DNA of 56,034 nucleotides from Pseudomonas guariconensis (GTDB taxonomy: Bacteria; Pseudomonadota; Gammaproteobacteria; Pseudomonadales; Pseudomonadaceae): assembly GCF_015680235.1 (NCBI RefSeq), contig NZ_JADLJL010000032.1:1-56034 (forward strand), read 5' to 3'. Shown piece by piece: positions 1 through 7,855 of this stretch (its first letter is position 1; each line of letters begins with the position of its first letter). The position numbers were made by a program, and so were the translations under genes. The notes below the pieces were generated by a model, which ran no database searches, was not told the DNA's origin, and saw only the letters and a list, made by a program, of their open reading frames with translations.

Positions 1-62
1 TCCCACAGGTTCGGCGATCGGCGTCGTCCCTGTGGGAGCCGGCTTGCCGGCGATTGGGGCCT
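1..62. repeat. REP element pair, cut by window edge
   Basis: A REP palindrome with core GGAGCCGGCTTGCCGGCGA lies at about 34-52. Bases 1-9 (TCCCACAGG) are the tail of an inverted partner that begins outside the window. It sits just after the stop of the ferredoxin-reductase gene on the minus strand, where such elements often act as transcript 3' ends. Confidence 0.75.
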
Positions 63-68
63 GACGCC

Positions 69-1001
69 TCAGGCATGCTCGACGAATACATCGGCAAACA
101 CCTGGTTCCTCGGCACCCCGGCAATGAACAGCCGCCGCGCGAACCGCTCCACACGCCCCGGCGCCCCGCACACCAATGCCACGGTCTGGCGTGACCCCAG
201 GCGCAACCCCGCCAGCGCCTGCTCCCACTCCTCGACAACCACCTGCTGCACGCTCAGTTGCGCATACCGGCTCGCCAGTTCCTGCAACGGCGCGTCCAGG
301 TAGAACCCGTGTCGATCCCGCGCCACATGCATCACCTTGATCTCGCCCTGGTGCCCCTGGCGCAACGCCTCGCGCAAGATGCCCCATAGCGGTGCAAGCC
401 CGGTACCTGCCGCCAGCAGCCATAAAGGCCGTGCCTGCCAATCCGCGTCATAGTGCAGGGCCCCGCCACGCAGCTCGCCCAGGCGCAGTTCGGCGCCGAG
501 GGCCAGTTGCCTGGCCTTGTCGCAAAAGGCACCCGGCTGGCGGCAGTCAAGGTGAAATTCCAGGAAGTCATCTTCACCCGGCAGGCTCGCCAGCGAGTAA
601 GGCCGCGCCACGCCATCCAGCCACAGCACCAGATGCTGGCCTGCCTGGTAGCGCAATGGTCGCTCGGGGCGCAGGCGCAAGCGCAACACGGCACCGAACC
701 AGGCCAGGTCGCACACCGTTGCGGCCAGGCCATCGAGGCGTGGGTCGAACACCGCCACGCGCAGGTCGCCCTGAACCTGGCACTGGCAAGCCAAGCGCCA
801 GCCCTGCTCACGCTGCGCCGGGCTCAGGGCCTCGGGCATGGCCTCGAGCGGGTGGCCATCCAGGCATCGAACCAGGCAGGCATGGCAACTGCCGGCTCGG
901 CAGCTGTAGGGCACGTTGACGCCGGCCTCGTTCAAGGCATCGAGCAGGTTGCTGGCGGCCGGCACCGTCCAGCGGCGTTCGCCGACGCAGAGTTCGGGCA
1001 T
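69..1001 (-). CDS. [2Fe-2S] ferredoxin / FAD-NAD(P)H reductase fusion
   Basis: A 310-residue electron-transfer flavoprotein. The N-terminal plant-type ferredoxin domain (about 1-85) has ligands C34-x4-C39-x2-C42 and C72. An FAD domain follows with RPYSLAS at 133-139, then an NAD(P) domain with the Gly-rich AAGTGLAP motif near 197-204. The architecture matches the reductase components of Rieske oxygenases, but no oxygenase is nearby, so the partner is unknown. I chose the ATG at 1001 because the ferredoxin fold starts directly there (MPELCVGERRW). The open frame further upstream has no domain. It is divergent from fumA; a homologue next to fumarase occurs in P. aeruginosa (recalled). Confidence 0.85.
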   Translation of the reverse strand: MPELCVGERRWTVPAASNLLDALNEAGVNVPYSCRAGSCHACLVRCLDGHPLEAMPEALSPAQREQGWRLACQCQVQGDLRVAVFDPRLDGLAATVCDLAWFGAVLRLRLRPERPLRYQAGQHLVLWLDGVARPYSLASLPGEDDFLEFHLDCRQPGAFCDKARQLALGAELRLGELRGGALHYDADWQARPLWLLAAGTGLAPLWGILREALRQGHQGEIKVMHVARDRHGFYLDAPLQELASRYAQLSVQQVVVEEWEQALAGLRLGSRQTVALVCGAPGRVERFARRLFIAGVPRNQVFADVFVEHA

Positions 1002-1303
1002 GGTCAAACATCTCGTTCCGTTCAAAAATCGCCTGGGGCAGCATCGTCGGCGTACCGGCGATGCTGCGCAGCGGCCCTCATGCAACAGGATCGCACGTTC
1101 GCAGCAAAAAGAATGCCCGCCCCTTGCCGACCTTGGTCCAGACCACGCGCAGGTGTGCCGGGCACGGATGCGCGCTATACTGCCGCGCCCTTTTGCGTCG
1201 GCCACTGCCTGCCGGCGCGCCTTGCAAGGTGTTTCGACGCGCTGGTCGGCTGTGTCGGAAGTGCCTTTACGAAATGTTCCCGTCTTTAAGAGGAGCGCGC
1301 TGC
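1002..1303. promoter_or_regulatory. Divergent intergenic region before fumA
   Basis: These 302 bases separate the ferredoxin-reductase from fumA and hold no credible gene. A TATACT hexamer at 1176-1181 is a candidate -10 element for fumA, about 120 nt before its ATG, but I see no good -35. The fumA ribosome site is AAGAGGAG just before 1304. No operator could be assigned. Confidence 0.35.
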
Positions 1304-2827
1304 ATGACCGTGATCAAGCAAGACGACCTGATTCAGAGCGTTGCCGACGCCCTGCAATTCATCTCGTACTACCACCCCGTCGATTTCATCCAGGCGATGC
1401 ACGAGGCCTACCTGCGTGAAGAGTCGCCCGCCGCACGCGACTCCATCGCCCAGATCCTGATCAACTCGCGCATGTGCGCCACCGGCCACCGCCCGATCTG
1501 CCAGGACACCGGCATCGTCACCGTGTTCGTGCGCGTCGGTATGGACGTACGCTGGGACGGCGCCACCCTGAGCGTCGACGACATGATCAACGAGGGTGTG
1601 CGCCGCGCCTACAACCTGCCTGAAAACGTCCTTCGCGCCTCGATCCTGGCGGACCCCGCCGGTGCCCGCAAGAACACCAAGGACAACACCCCGGCGGTCA
1701 TCCACTACTCCATCGTCCCCGGCGACAAGGTCGAAGTCGACGTCGCGGCCAAGGGCGGCGGTTCGGAGAACAAATCGAAGATGGCCATGCTCAACCCGTC
1801 CGACTCGATCGTCGACTGGGTCCTGAAGACCGTGCCGACCATGGGCGCCGGCTGGTGCCCGCCGGGCATGCTGGGCATCGGCATCGGCGGCACCGCCGAG
1901 AAGGCGGCCGTGATGGCCAAGGAAGTGTTGATGGAATCCATCGACATCCATGAGCTCAAGGCCCGCGGCCCGCAGAACCGTATCGAGGAGCTGCGCCTGG
2001 AACTGTTCGAGAAGGTCAACCAGCTGGGCATCGGCGCCCAGGGCCTGGGCGGCCTGACCACCGTGCTCGACGTCAAGATCATGGACTACCCGACCCACGC
2101 CGCGTCGCTGCCGGTCTGCATGATCCCCAACTGCGCCGCCACCCGTCACGCCCACTTCGTGCTGGACGGCTCCGGCCCTGCCGAGCTGGAAGCGCCGTCG
2201 CTGGACGCCTACCCGGAAATCGTCTGGGAAGCCGGCCCGAGCGCCCGTCGCGTCAACCTCGACGCGATCACCCCGGAAGAAGTGGCCAGTTGGAAGCCGG
2301 GCGAGACCCTGCTGCTCAACGGCAAGATGCTCACCGGTCGCGATGCGGCGCACAAGCGCATGGTCGAGATGCTCAACCGTGGCGAAGAACTGCCGGTCGA
2401 CCTCAAGGGTCGCTTCATCTACTACGTCGGCCCGGTCGACCCGGTCGGTGACGAAGTGGTAGGCCCTGCCGGCCCGACCACCGCGACCCGCATGGACAAG
2501 TTCACCCGCCAGATCCTCGAGCAGACCGGCTTGCTGGGCATGATCGGCAAGTCCGAGCGTGGCCCGACCGCCATCGAGGCGATCAAGGACAACAAGGCCG
2601 TGTACCTGATGGCCGTCGGCGGCGCCGCCTACCTGGTGGCCCAGGCGATCCGCAAGTCCCAGGTCCTGGCGTTCGCCGAGCTGGGCATGGAGGCGATCTA
2701 CGAGTTCGAGGTCAAGGACATGCCGGTCACCGTCGCGGTGGACAGCAACGGCGAGTCGGTGCACATCACCGGCCCAGCCCTGTGGCAGAGCAAGATCGCC
2801 CAGAGTCTGGCGGTTGAAGTGAAGTAA
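1304..2827 (+). CDS. fumA: Fumarate hydratase class I
   Basis: A 507-residue iron-sulfur (class I, [4Fe-4S]) fumarase converting fumarate to L-malate in the TCA cycle. The sequence shows the class I signatures: NSRMCATGHRPICQDTG near residues 50-67 with a cluster cysteine, and further conserved cysteines in GAGWCPPGMLGIGIGG and PNCAATRHAHF. The C-terminal beta domain carries VGPAGPTTATRMD. The length is usual for the family. The start at 1304 follows AAGAGGAG; the upstream in-frame extension is not conserved-looking. The oxygen-labile cluster makes it a target of superoxide, which suits a genome that also carries sodB in this window. Confidence 0.96.
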   Translation: MTVIKQDDLIQSVADALQFISYYHPVDFIQAMHEAYLREESPAARDSIAQILINSRMCATGHRPICQDTGIVTVFVRVGMDVRWDGATLSVDDMINEGVRRAYNLPENVLRASILADPAGARKNTKDNTPAVIHYSIVPGDKVEVDVAAKGGGSENKSKMAMLNPSDSIVDWVLKTVPTMGAGWCPPGMLGIGIGGTAEKAAVMAKEVLMESIDIHELKARGPQNRIEELRLELFEKVNQLGIGAQGLGGLTTVLDVKIMDYPTHAASLPVCMIPNCAATRHAHFVLDGSGPAELEAPSLDAYPEIVWEAGPSARRVNLDAITPEEVASWKPGETLLLNGKMLTGRDAAHKRMVEMLNRGEELPVDLKGRFIYYVGPVDPVGDEVVGPAGPTTATRMDKFTRQILEQTGLLGMIGKSERGPTAIEAIKDNKAVYLMAVGGAAYLVAQAIRKSQVLAFAELGMEAIYEFEVKDMPVTVAVDSNGESVHITGPALWQSKIAQSLAVEVK

Positions 2828-2832
2828 CCCTC

Positions 2833-2926
2833 GGGGCCGCTTTGCGGCCCTTTCGCGGCACAAGGCCGCTCCTACAGAGACCATACGAGACCTGTAGGAG
2901 CGGCCTTGTGCCGCGAACGGGCTGCA
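2833..2926. repeat. Inverted REP pair after fumA
   Basis: Two head-to-head REP copies of the GCGGCACAAGGCCGCTCC class (about 2851-2877 and 2891-2919) are separated by a short spacer. They are preceded by a small GC hairpin (GGGGCCGCTTTGCGGCCC at 2833-2850). The pair sits between the convergent ends of fumA and the nitrilase-family gene and could end or stabilise both transcripts. Confidence 0.85.
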
Positions 2927-2940
2927 ACGCATCTGCGCTA

Positions 2941-3813
2941 TCAGCTCACGCATTCGAACTGCTCCGGCCAGTCGCGCCGGATGAATACCTGCCCCTCGCG
3001 CCGCACCTGGCGTACCGCGTCCAGATCCACCTCGCAGACCAGCCAACGGCTACGCGCCGGGCACAGCTCGGCACTCTCGGCGACCACCCCGTTGCTCGGC
3101 ATGCCGTGATCCGGCGGCACGAACAGCCCTGCCCGCCCGATATTTTCATCCAACGCTGGCGACCAGGCCGCCATACCCACCGTTGGGCTTTGCAGAACCG
3201 CGATCTGGTTCTCCAATGCCCGTGCTTGGGCCCCAATGCGCACCCGGTGGTAGCCAGCCTCGGTGTCGGTGCAGCTCGGCGCCAGGATCAGGTCGGCGCC
3301 GCCTTCAGCCAAGTGGCGGGCCAGCATGGGGAACTCGTTGTCATAGCAGATCAGGATGCCCAGGCGCCCCAAGGCCGTGTCGAACACCTTGAGCCCTTGA
3401 CCAGCCGCGATCCCCCACTGTTCCCGCTCGAAGCGGGTCATGATCAGCTTGTCCTGGTACCCGAGCACGCCGTCCGGGCCGAACAGCCAGGCACGGTTGC
3501 GATAGCAGCCATCGGCATCGAGCACCGGCAGGCTGCCCGGCTGAAGATAGATGCCCCAACGCCGGGCAATGCTTTCGCACAGCGCCAGCCAAGGCTCGAC
3601 CAACGGCTGGATACCCGAAATGGAGCCCTTCAGGTCGCTGCGCTGATCCGACGCCAGCTGGCCGCTGAGCACCAGGCCTGCGTACTCCGGCAACAGCAGC
3701 AACTGTGCACCGCCCTCGACGGCCTCGGCGCACAAGGCCTGGAAGTGGTCGGCATAGGCCTCCCAGGTCTCGTGCAGCTCGATGGCGTACTGGCAGGCGG
3801 CGAGGCGGATCAT
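2941..3813 (-). CDS. Carbon-nitrogen hydrolase (nitrilase superfamily)
   Basis: A 290-residue cytosolic amidase/nitrilase-family enzyme. The Glu-Lys-Cys catalytic triad is visible: E43 in LLLLPEYAG, K122 in GYQDKL and C156 in ILICYDNEFP. The length and single domain fit the family, which hydrolyses amides, nitriles or carbamoyl groups; the substrate cannot be told from sequence. Its ATG overlaps the stop of the upstream GNAT gene (ATGA), so the two are translationally coupled. Pairs of CN-hydrolase and GNAT acetyltransferase are common and suggest joint action on one amine or amide metabolite (inference). Confidence 0.9.
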   Translation of the reverse strand: MIRLAACQYAIELHETWEAYADHFQALCAEAVEGGAQLLLLPEYAGLVLSGQLASDQRSDLKGSISGIQPLVEPWLALCESIARRWGIYLQPGSLPVLDADGCYRNRAWLFGPDGVLGYQDKLIMTRFEREQWGIAAGQGLKVFDTALGRLGILICYDNEFPMLARHLAEGGADLILAPSCTDTEAGYHRVRIGAQARALENQIAVLQSPTVGMAAWSPALDENIGRAGLFVPPDHGMPSNGVVAESAELCPARSRWLVCEVDLDAVRQVRREGQVFIRRDWPEQFECVS

Positions 3814-4400
3814 ATCGGCAGTTCCTTGAGCCAGAACGACATGATCTTGGACGACGCCTGTTCGTCGTCCAGGTCGCGCCAGGCGTAGGTCGTGCGCAGG
3901 GACGGGTCGTGAAGGAAGCCGCGGTTACGCCAGAATCCATGCAACGGCTTGTAATCCGAAGGCCGTCGCGGGTGCCCGGCCGGGCGTTCCACGGCGCAGA
4001 AGGCGCAATAGTCGAACTCGGCGAGCTTGTGGGCGTAGGACTCGCGCTCGATAAAGAAGCGCACGCCCAGCCCCTGGCCACGGTAGGCCGGCAACAGCAC
4101 CGACTCGCCGAAGTAATAGACGCTGGCCGGGTCTCGTCCCTGGGCTAGGAACGGCTGCTGGAACTCGGGCGTTTCGTCGACCAGGGGCAGGCCGGTGGAG
4201 GCACCGACCACCTTGCCCTGGTCGATGGCCAGCACCGCCAGGCTACGCCCGGAGCGGGCATAAGTGGACAGGTAGTCGGCCTCGTACTCCGGCGTACCGT
4301 CGTAAAGGTAGGGAAACTCGCGGAACACCGTCAGGCGCAGGCGAGCGAGGTCATCGATGTAAGGCGCAATGGCTGCGCCGTGCAACAGGCGGATTTCCAT
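3810..4400 (-). CDS. GNAT family N-acetyltransferase
   Basis: A 196-residue acyltransferase. The acetyl-CoA binding loop is seen in LLPAYRGQGLGVRFF (the R/Q-x-x-G-x-G/A motif) near residue 105. The N-terminal half carries a tyrosine-rich stretch (FREFPYLYDG) typical of this Pseudomonas subfamily. It is the first gene of a two-gene operon with the CN-hydrolase, overlapping it by 4 nt. The substrate is unknown. Confidence 0.85.
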   Translation of the reverse strand: MEIRLLHGAAIAPYIDDLARLRLTVFREFPYLYDGTPEYEADYLSTYARSGRSLAVLAIDQGKVVGASTGLPLVDETPEFQQPFLAQGRDPASVYYFGESVLLPAYRGQGLGVRFFIERESYAHKLAEFDYCAFCAVERPAGHPRRPSDYKPLHGFWRNRGFLHDPSLRTTYAWRDLDDEQASSKIMSFWLKELPI

Positions 4401-4515
4401 GCGTAGCGGTCGTTTTGTCGATGTGGATGACGCGCTCGGCTAAGCCGGGCTTGAGGGGAAACCCTATCATCCGGGCCAAGCTATTCCCTTTCCCGTACAC
4501 GACAGGAACATTGCC

Positions 4516-4914
4516 ATGACCGCTACCGAGCTTGTGAACGCCTACTACGCAGCCTTTAACGCCGGGGACATGCCGACCTTCCTTGGTTTGTTGAGCGAGG
4601 ACGTGATCCACGACATCAACCAGGGCGAGCGGCAGATGGGGAAGGCGGCGTTTGCCGGGTTCATGGAGAAGATGAACCGCTGCTACCGGGAGCGGCTGGC
4701 CGATATCGTGGTCATGCAGAATGCCGATGGCAGCCGGGCAGCAGCGGAGTTCACGGTGCACGGGGAGTACCTGGCCGATGACGAGGGCTTGCCGCCGGCC
4801 AAGGGGCAGACCTATGTGCTGCCGGCTGGAGCGTTCTTCTACATTCATTGCGGGAAGATTGCGCGGGTGACCAACTATTACAACTTGAACGATTGGATCG
4901 AGCAGGTTGGGTAG
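4516..4914 (+). CDS. NTF2-like / ketosteroid isomerase-related protein
   Basis: A 132-residue single-domain protein with the SnoaL/NTF2-like cone fold pattern: an N-terminal helix (TELVNAYYAAFNAGD), then FLGLLSEDVIHDINQGE, and a C-terminal strand set ending RVTNYYNLNDWI. Members bind small hydrophobic ligands or act as isomerases; no function can be fixed here. CAGGAACA precedes the ATG. It stands alone between the GNAT gene (divergent) and a repeat block. Confidence 0.8.
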   Translation: MTATELVNAYYAAFNAGDMPTFLGLLSEDVIHDINQGERQMGKAAFAGFMEKMNRCYRERLADIVVMQNADGSRAAAEFTVHGEYLADDEGLPPAKGQTYVLPAGAFFYIHCGKIARVTNYYNLNDWIEQVG

Positions 4915-4942
4915 GGTTTTCTCTTTGGCTGGGCTGGGCGCC

Positions 4943-5070
4943 CTCATAGAACAACGCATAACTAGTGGATTTTTCGGGCTTTTCGGGAGCGGCACCGCCG
5001 CTCCCACAAGGGGGCGGCGTAGCCCGAACGGCTGGGTAATTTCCCACAGGGACGGCGCAAGCTCGAGAAT
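4943..5070. repeat. Composite repeat block, copy 1
   Basis: This block has three modules. Bases 4943-4964 are an exact 22-nt match, in inverse orientation, to 22484-22505. A REP-like palindrome GGAGCGGCACCGCCGCTCC follows (about 4986-5004). Then AGCCCGAACGGCTGGGTA (5021-5038) is a shortened version of modules at 11589-11637 and 22313-22361. It fills the convergent gap between the NTF2-like and DJ-1 genes. Confidence 0.75.
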
Positions 5071-5114
5071 TAGGCGGTCCCTGTAACAACCACTCAACCG
5101 ACCCAACCAGCCGA

Positions 5115-5693
5115 TCAGGAAATCCGCGTCCCAAGCACCTTGAGAAACGCCGCCAGCCAAGCCGGATGCGCTGGCCAGGCTGGCGCAGTCACCAGGTTCC
5201 CATCCACATGCGCCTGGTCCATGGCAATATCCACGAATCGCCCCCCCGCCAACCGCACTTCCGGCGCACATGCCGGGTACGCACTGCAGGCCCGCCCCTC
5301 CAGCACCCCGGCAGCCGCCAGCAATTGCGCCCCATGACACACCGCCGCAATCGGCTTGCCCGCCTGGTCGAACGCCTTCACCAACGCCAGCACCCGCTCG
5401 TCCAGCCGCAGGTATTCAGGCGCCCGCCCCCCTGGGATCAGCAACCCGTCGTACCCCTCGGCCCGCACCTGCACGAAGTCGTAGTTCAAGGCAAAGTTGT
5501 GCCCAGGCTTCTCGCTGTAGGTCTGGTCCCCCTCGAAATCATGGATCGCCGTGCGCACCGTCTGCCCCGCCAGCTTCTCCGGGCACACCGCATGCACCGT
5601 ATGGCCGACCATCTTCAGGGCCTGGAACGGCACCATCACCTCGTAGTCCTCGACGAAGTCGCCCACCAGCATGAGAATCTTCTTGGCCGTCAT
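5115..5693 (-). CDS. DJ-1/PfpI family protein
   Basis: A 192-residue protein of the DJ-1/PfpI/ThiJ superfamily (glyoxalases, deglycase-like enzymes, stress chaperones, proteases). The nucleophile elbow is C119-H120 in AAVCHGAQLLAA, and the preceding LLIPGGRAPEYLR contributes the usual acidic partner. I start it at 5693 (MTAKKILMLVGDF), where the Rossmann-like first strand begins. The longer frame into the neighbouring PLD gene is not supported. The exact activity is not predictable. Confidence 0.88.
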   Translation of the reverse strand: MTAKKILMLVGDFVEDYEVMVPFQALKMVGHTVHAVCPEKLAGQTVRTAIHDFEGDQTYSEKPGHNFALNYDFVQVRAEGYDGLLIPGGRAPEYLRLDERVLALVKAFDQAGKPIAAVCHGAQLLAAAGVLEGRACSAYPACAPEVRLAGGRFVDIAMDQAHVDGNLVTAPAWPAHPAWLAAFLKVLGTRIS

Positions 5694-5773
5694 CGCATCC
5701 ACTCCTTTGCGTTGCATGGGAACAATCCCTGCACGATAGTCTGCTTCCACGCCGACGGGTATCCGCTGCAATG

Positions 5774-6931
5774 CTAATCGCGACGATTGAGCAGGTTGAC
5801 CACCAGGCGGTCCAGCCACCCCCACATCCGCTGCTGCATACGGCGCCAGAACGGGCGAGCGTTCCAGCGCCCCAGGTCGACCTCCTGGCTGAGGCCAAAG
5901 TCCCGCTCGAAACTGGCCACCACCGCAGCAGTCAAGGGCGGGTCGAGGGCCTCGACGTTGGCCTCGAGGTTGAAGTGCAGGTTCCAGTGGTCGAAATTGC
6001 ACGACCCGACACTGACCCAGTCGTCCACCAGCACCATCTTCAGGTGCAGGAAGCACGGTTGGTACTCGAAGATCCGTACGCCGGCGCGCAGCAGGCGCGG
6101 GTAGTAGCGGTGCCCGGCGTAGCGCACAGCCGGGTGGTCGGTGCGTGGGCCGGTAAGCAGAAGGCGCACGTCGATGCCTTTCTGCGCGGCGCGACGCAAG
6201 GAACGGCGCACGCTGAAGGTCGGCAGGAAATATGGCGTCGCCAGCCAGATGCGGCGTTGACCACTGTTCAAGGCACGCACCAGCGAATGCAGGATGTCCT
6301 GGTGCTGACGGGCGTCGGCATAGGCCACCCGGCCCATGCCCTGGCCCTGGGCCGGCACCCGTGGCAGGCGCGGCAGGCCGAAGCCTTCCGGCGGACGCCA
6401 GGCGGTACGTCTATTGTTGGCATGCCATTGGCGGTCGAACAACAACTGCCAGTCGGTGACGATCGGCCCCTCCATGCGCACCATCACTTCATGCCACTCG
6501 CTGGTGTCGACTCCCGGCGTCCAGAATTCATCCGTGACACCCGTGCCACCTACCACCGCCCAGCGCTCATCCACCAGCAGCAGTTTGCGGTGGTCACGGT
6601 AGAGGTTGCGAAACCCGCGTCGCCAGCGGATGCGGTTGTAGTAGCGCAGGTAGACCCCGGCGGCCTCCAGGCGCTCGCGCAAAGCCGAAGGGAATGCCAG
6701 CGAGCCGTAGTCGTCGAACAGGCAGCGCACCCGTACACCACGGGCAGCGGCCTGCTCCAGGGCCTCGACCACCGCCTCGGCACAGGCTCCCCCTTCCACC
6801 AGGTACAGTTCCAGGTCGATCTGGAACTCGGCGCGCACGATCGCCAGGAGCATGCGCGGGAAAAAATCGGGGCCGTCGATCAGCAGCTCGAATTCGTTGC
6901 CATCCCGCCAGGGGAAGACCGGCCCGGGCAT
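5774..6931 (-). CDS. Phospholipase D-like / cardiolipin synthase-type enzyme
   Basis: A 385-residue protein with two HKD motifs (HxKx4D): H114/K116/D121 in HRKLLLVD and H296/K298/D303 in HLKMVLVD. Each is followed by the GG/GS-x-N segment. The two-domain layout, with no long N-terminal membrane hairpin, resembles ClsB-type cardiolipin synthases that exchange phosphatidyl groups between membrane lipids. A nuclease or other phosphodiesterase role is less likely. It begins one base after the stop of yceI, so the two form an operon. Confidence 0.85.
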   Translation of the reverse strand: MPGPVFPWRDGNEFELLIDGPDFFPRMLLAIVRAEFQIDLELYLVEGGACAEAVVEALEQAAARGVRVRCLFDDYGSLAFPSALRERLEAAGVYLRYYNRIRWRRGFRNLYRDHRKLLLVDERWAVVGGTGVTDEFWTPGVDTSEWHEVMVRMEGPIVTDWQLLFDRQWHANNRRTAWRPPEGFGLPRLPRVPAQGQGMGRVAYADARQHQDILHSLVRALNSGQRRIWLATPYFLPTFSVRRSLRRAAQKGIDVRLLLTGPRTDHPAVRYAGHRYYPRLLRAGVRIFEYQPCFLHLKMVLVDDWVSVGSCNFDHWNLHFNLEANVEALDPPLTAAVVASFERDFGLSQEVDLGRWNARPFWRRMQQRMWGWLDRLVVNLLNRRD

Positions 6932-6932
6932 G

Positions 6933-7514
6933 TCAGCGCGCGGAGAAGATCAGCACCGCGCTCACCGGCACCGATGGGCTGATGGAAGAGGCACCGGCGA
7001 GCTTGCGCAACGTCGCCAGGCCCGGCAGCAGGTCGAAGTCCTCGGCACGCAGCAACAAGGGCTCCAGGGTCACCACCTGGAAACGACGCTCGTCCAGGCG
7101 AGTGGCCAACAGCAGGGTGCTGTAGCTATGCGACTGGCCATGCAGGGTCACGGTCACCGGCAGGCGCAACTCCACCTGGGCACCGTTGGCCAGGTCGTTG
7201 ATCGGGCCCAGGTCGATCTTTGCCTGCACCGTGGCTTCGGGGAACTTGGCGACTTCGAACAATTCCTTGCGCATGCGCTCGTCACGCAGCGGGATGCCGC
7301 CGCTGACCGAGTCCATCTCGATGCGCAGCTGCGCAGCGCCGTTACGATCCACTGTGCCGTGGAACACCAAAAAGCGGTGTACCTCGGCAGTATCCCCATT
7401 CTTGCTGGTGACGAAGGACAGGCGCGACGACTCACCATCGAGGTGCCAGTTGGCATGGGCGGGCAGGCACAGGGCCAGCAACAGGGCGGGTAACAGGCGG
7501 GGCAGCTTGAACAT
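6933..7514 (-). CDS. YceI family periplasmic protein
   Basis: A 193-residue protein with a clear Sec signal peptide (KLPRLLPALLLALCLPAHA, cleavage near residue 21) followed by a YceI lipocalin-like barrel (ANWHLDGESSRLSF... to the C-terminus). YceI proteins bind isoprenoid or other amphiphilic lipids in the periplasm. TTACACAGGATTTCCC precedes the ATG. The PLD-like gene follows after one base, linking lipid binding with lipid remodelling (inference). Confidence 0.88.
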   Translation of the reverse strand: MFKLPRLLPALLLALCLPAHANWHLDGESSRLSFVTSKNGDTAEVHRFLVFHGTVDRNGAAQLRIEMDSVSGGIPLRDERMRKELFEVAKFPEATVQAKIDLGPINDLANGAQVELRLPVTVTLHGQSHSYSTLLLATRLDERRFQVVTLEPLLLRAEDFDLLPGLATLRKLAGASSISPSVPVSAVLIFSAR

Positions 7515-7558
7515 GGGAAATCCTGTGTAACAAGGCCGTCAACCTTACCCGCACGCCC

Positions 7559-7855
7559 TCACGGCAGCAAGCGGCAGCCCTCACGCGCGCCCTGCCAGGC
7601 CGCCTGGTGGCGACGCCCCAGGCCCTCAGCGAGTACATGCCGTTCGACGCTGTCTTCCTCCAGCCGCCCCAAGGGCAGGTACTGCTTCACGTACCCTCGG
7701 CAATAGGCCTGGTCGAAACCCATGACGAAGCGGCACGAGCAATACTCCTTCGCCGAGTACGCCGAGAGGATACCTGGGAAGTCCGCCAAGGCCTGGCGCT
7801 CGTACCAGGCCCAGGCCAGCAGGGCCAACACCAGCCCAGCCAATACGCGCTTCAT
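7559..7855 (-). CDS. Small exported Cys-rich protein of unknown function
   Basis: A 98-residue protein with an N-terminal hydrophobic signal or anchor (VLAGLVLALLAWAWY). The mature part holds four cysteines, with a striking core EYCSCRFVMGFDQAYCRGYV and a C-terminal Cys in EGCRLLP, suggesting periplasmic disulfides or metal binding. Its ATG overlaps the stop of the upstream serine hydrolase by 4 nt, so they are coupled. I do not recognise a named family. Homologues are loosely labelled in databases, and I assign no activity. Confidence 0.7.
   Translation of the reverse strand: MKRVLAGLVLALLAWAWYERQALADFPGILSAYSAKEYCSCRFVMGFDQAYCRGYVKQYLPLGRLEEDSVERHVLAEGLGRRHQAAWQGAREGCRLLP

Noticed and set aside
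1286..3046. 586-codon minus-strand frame opposite fumA
   Set aside because: Antisense to a clear fumarase and passes through the REP pair. No start signal.
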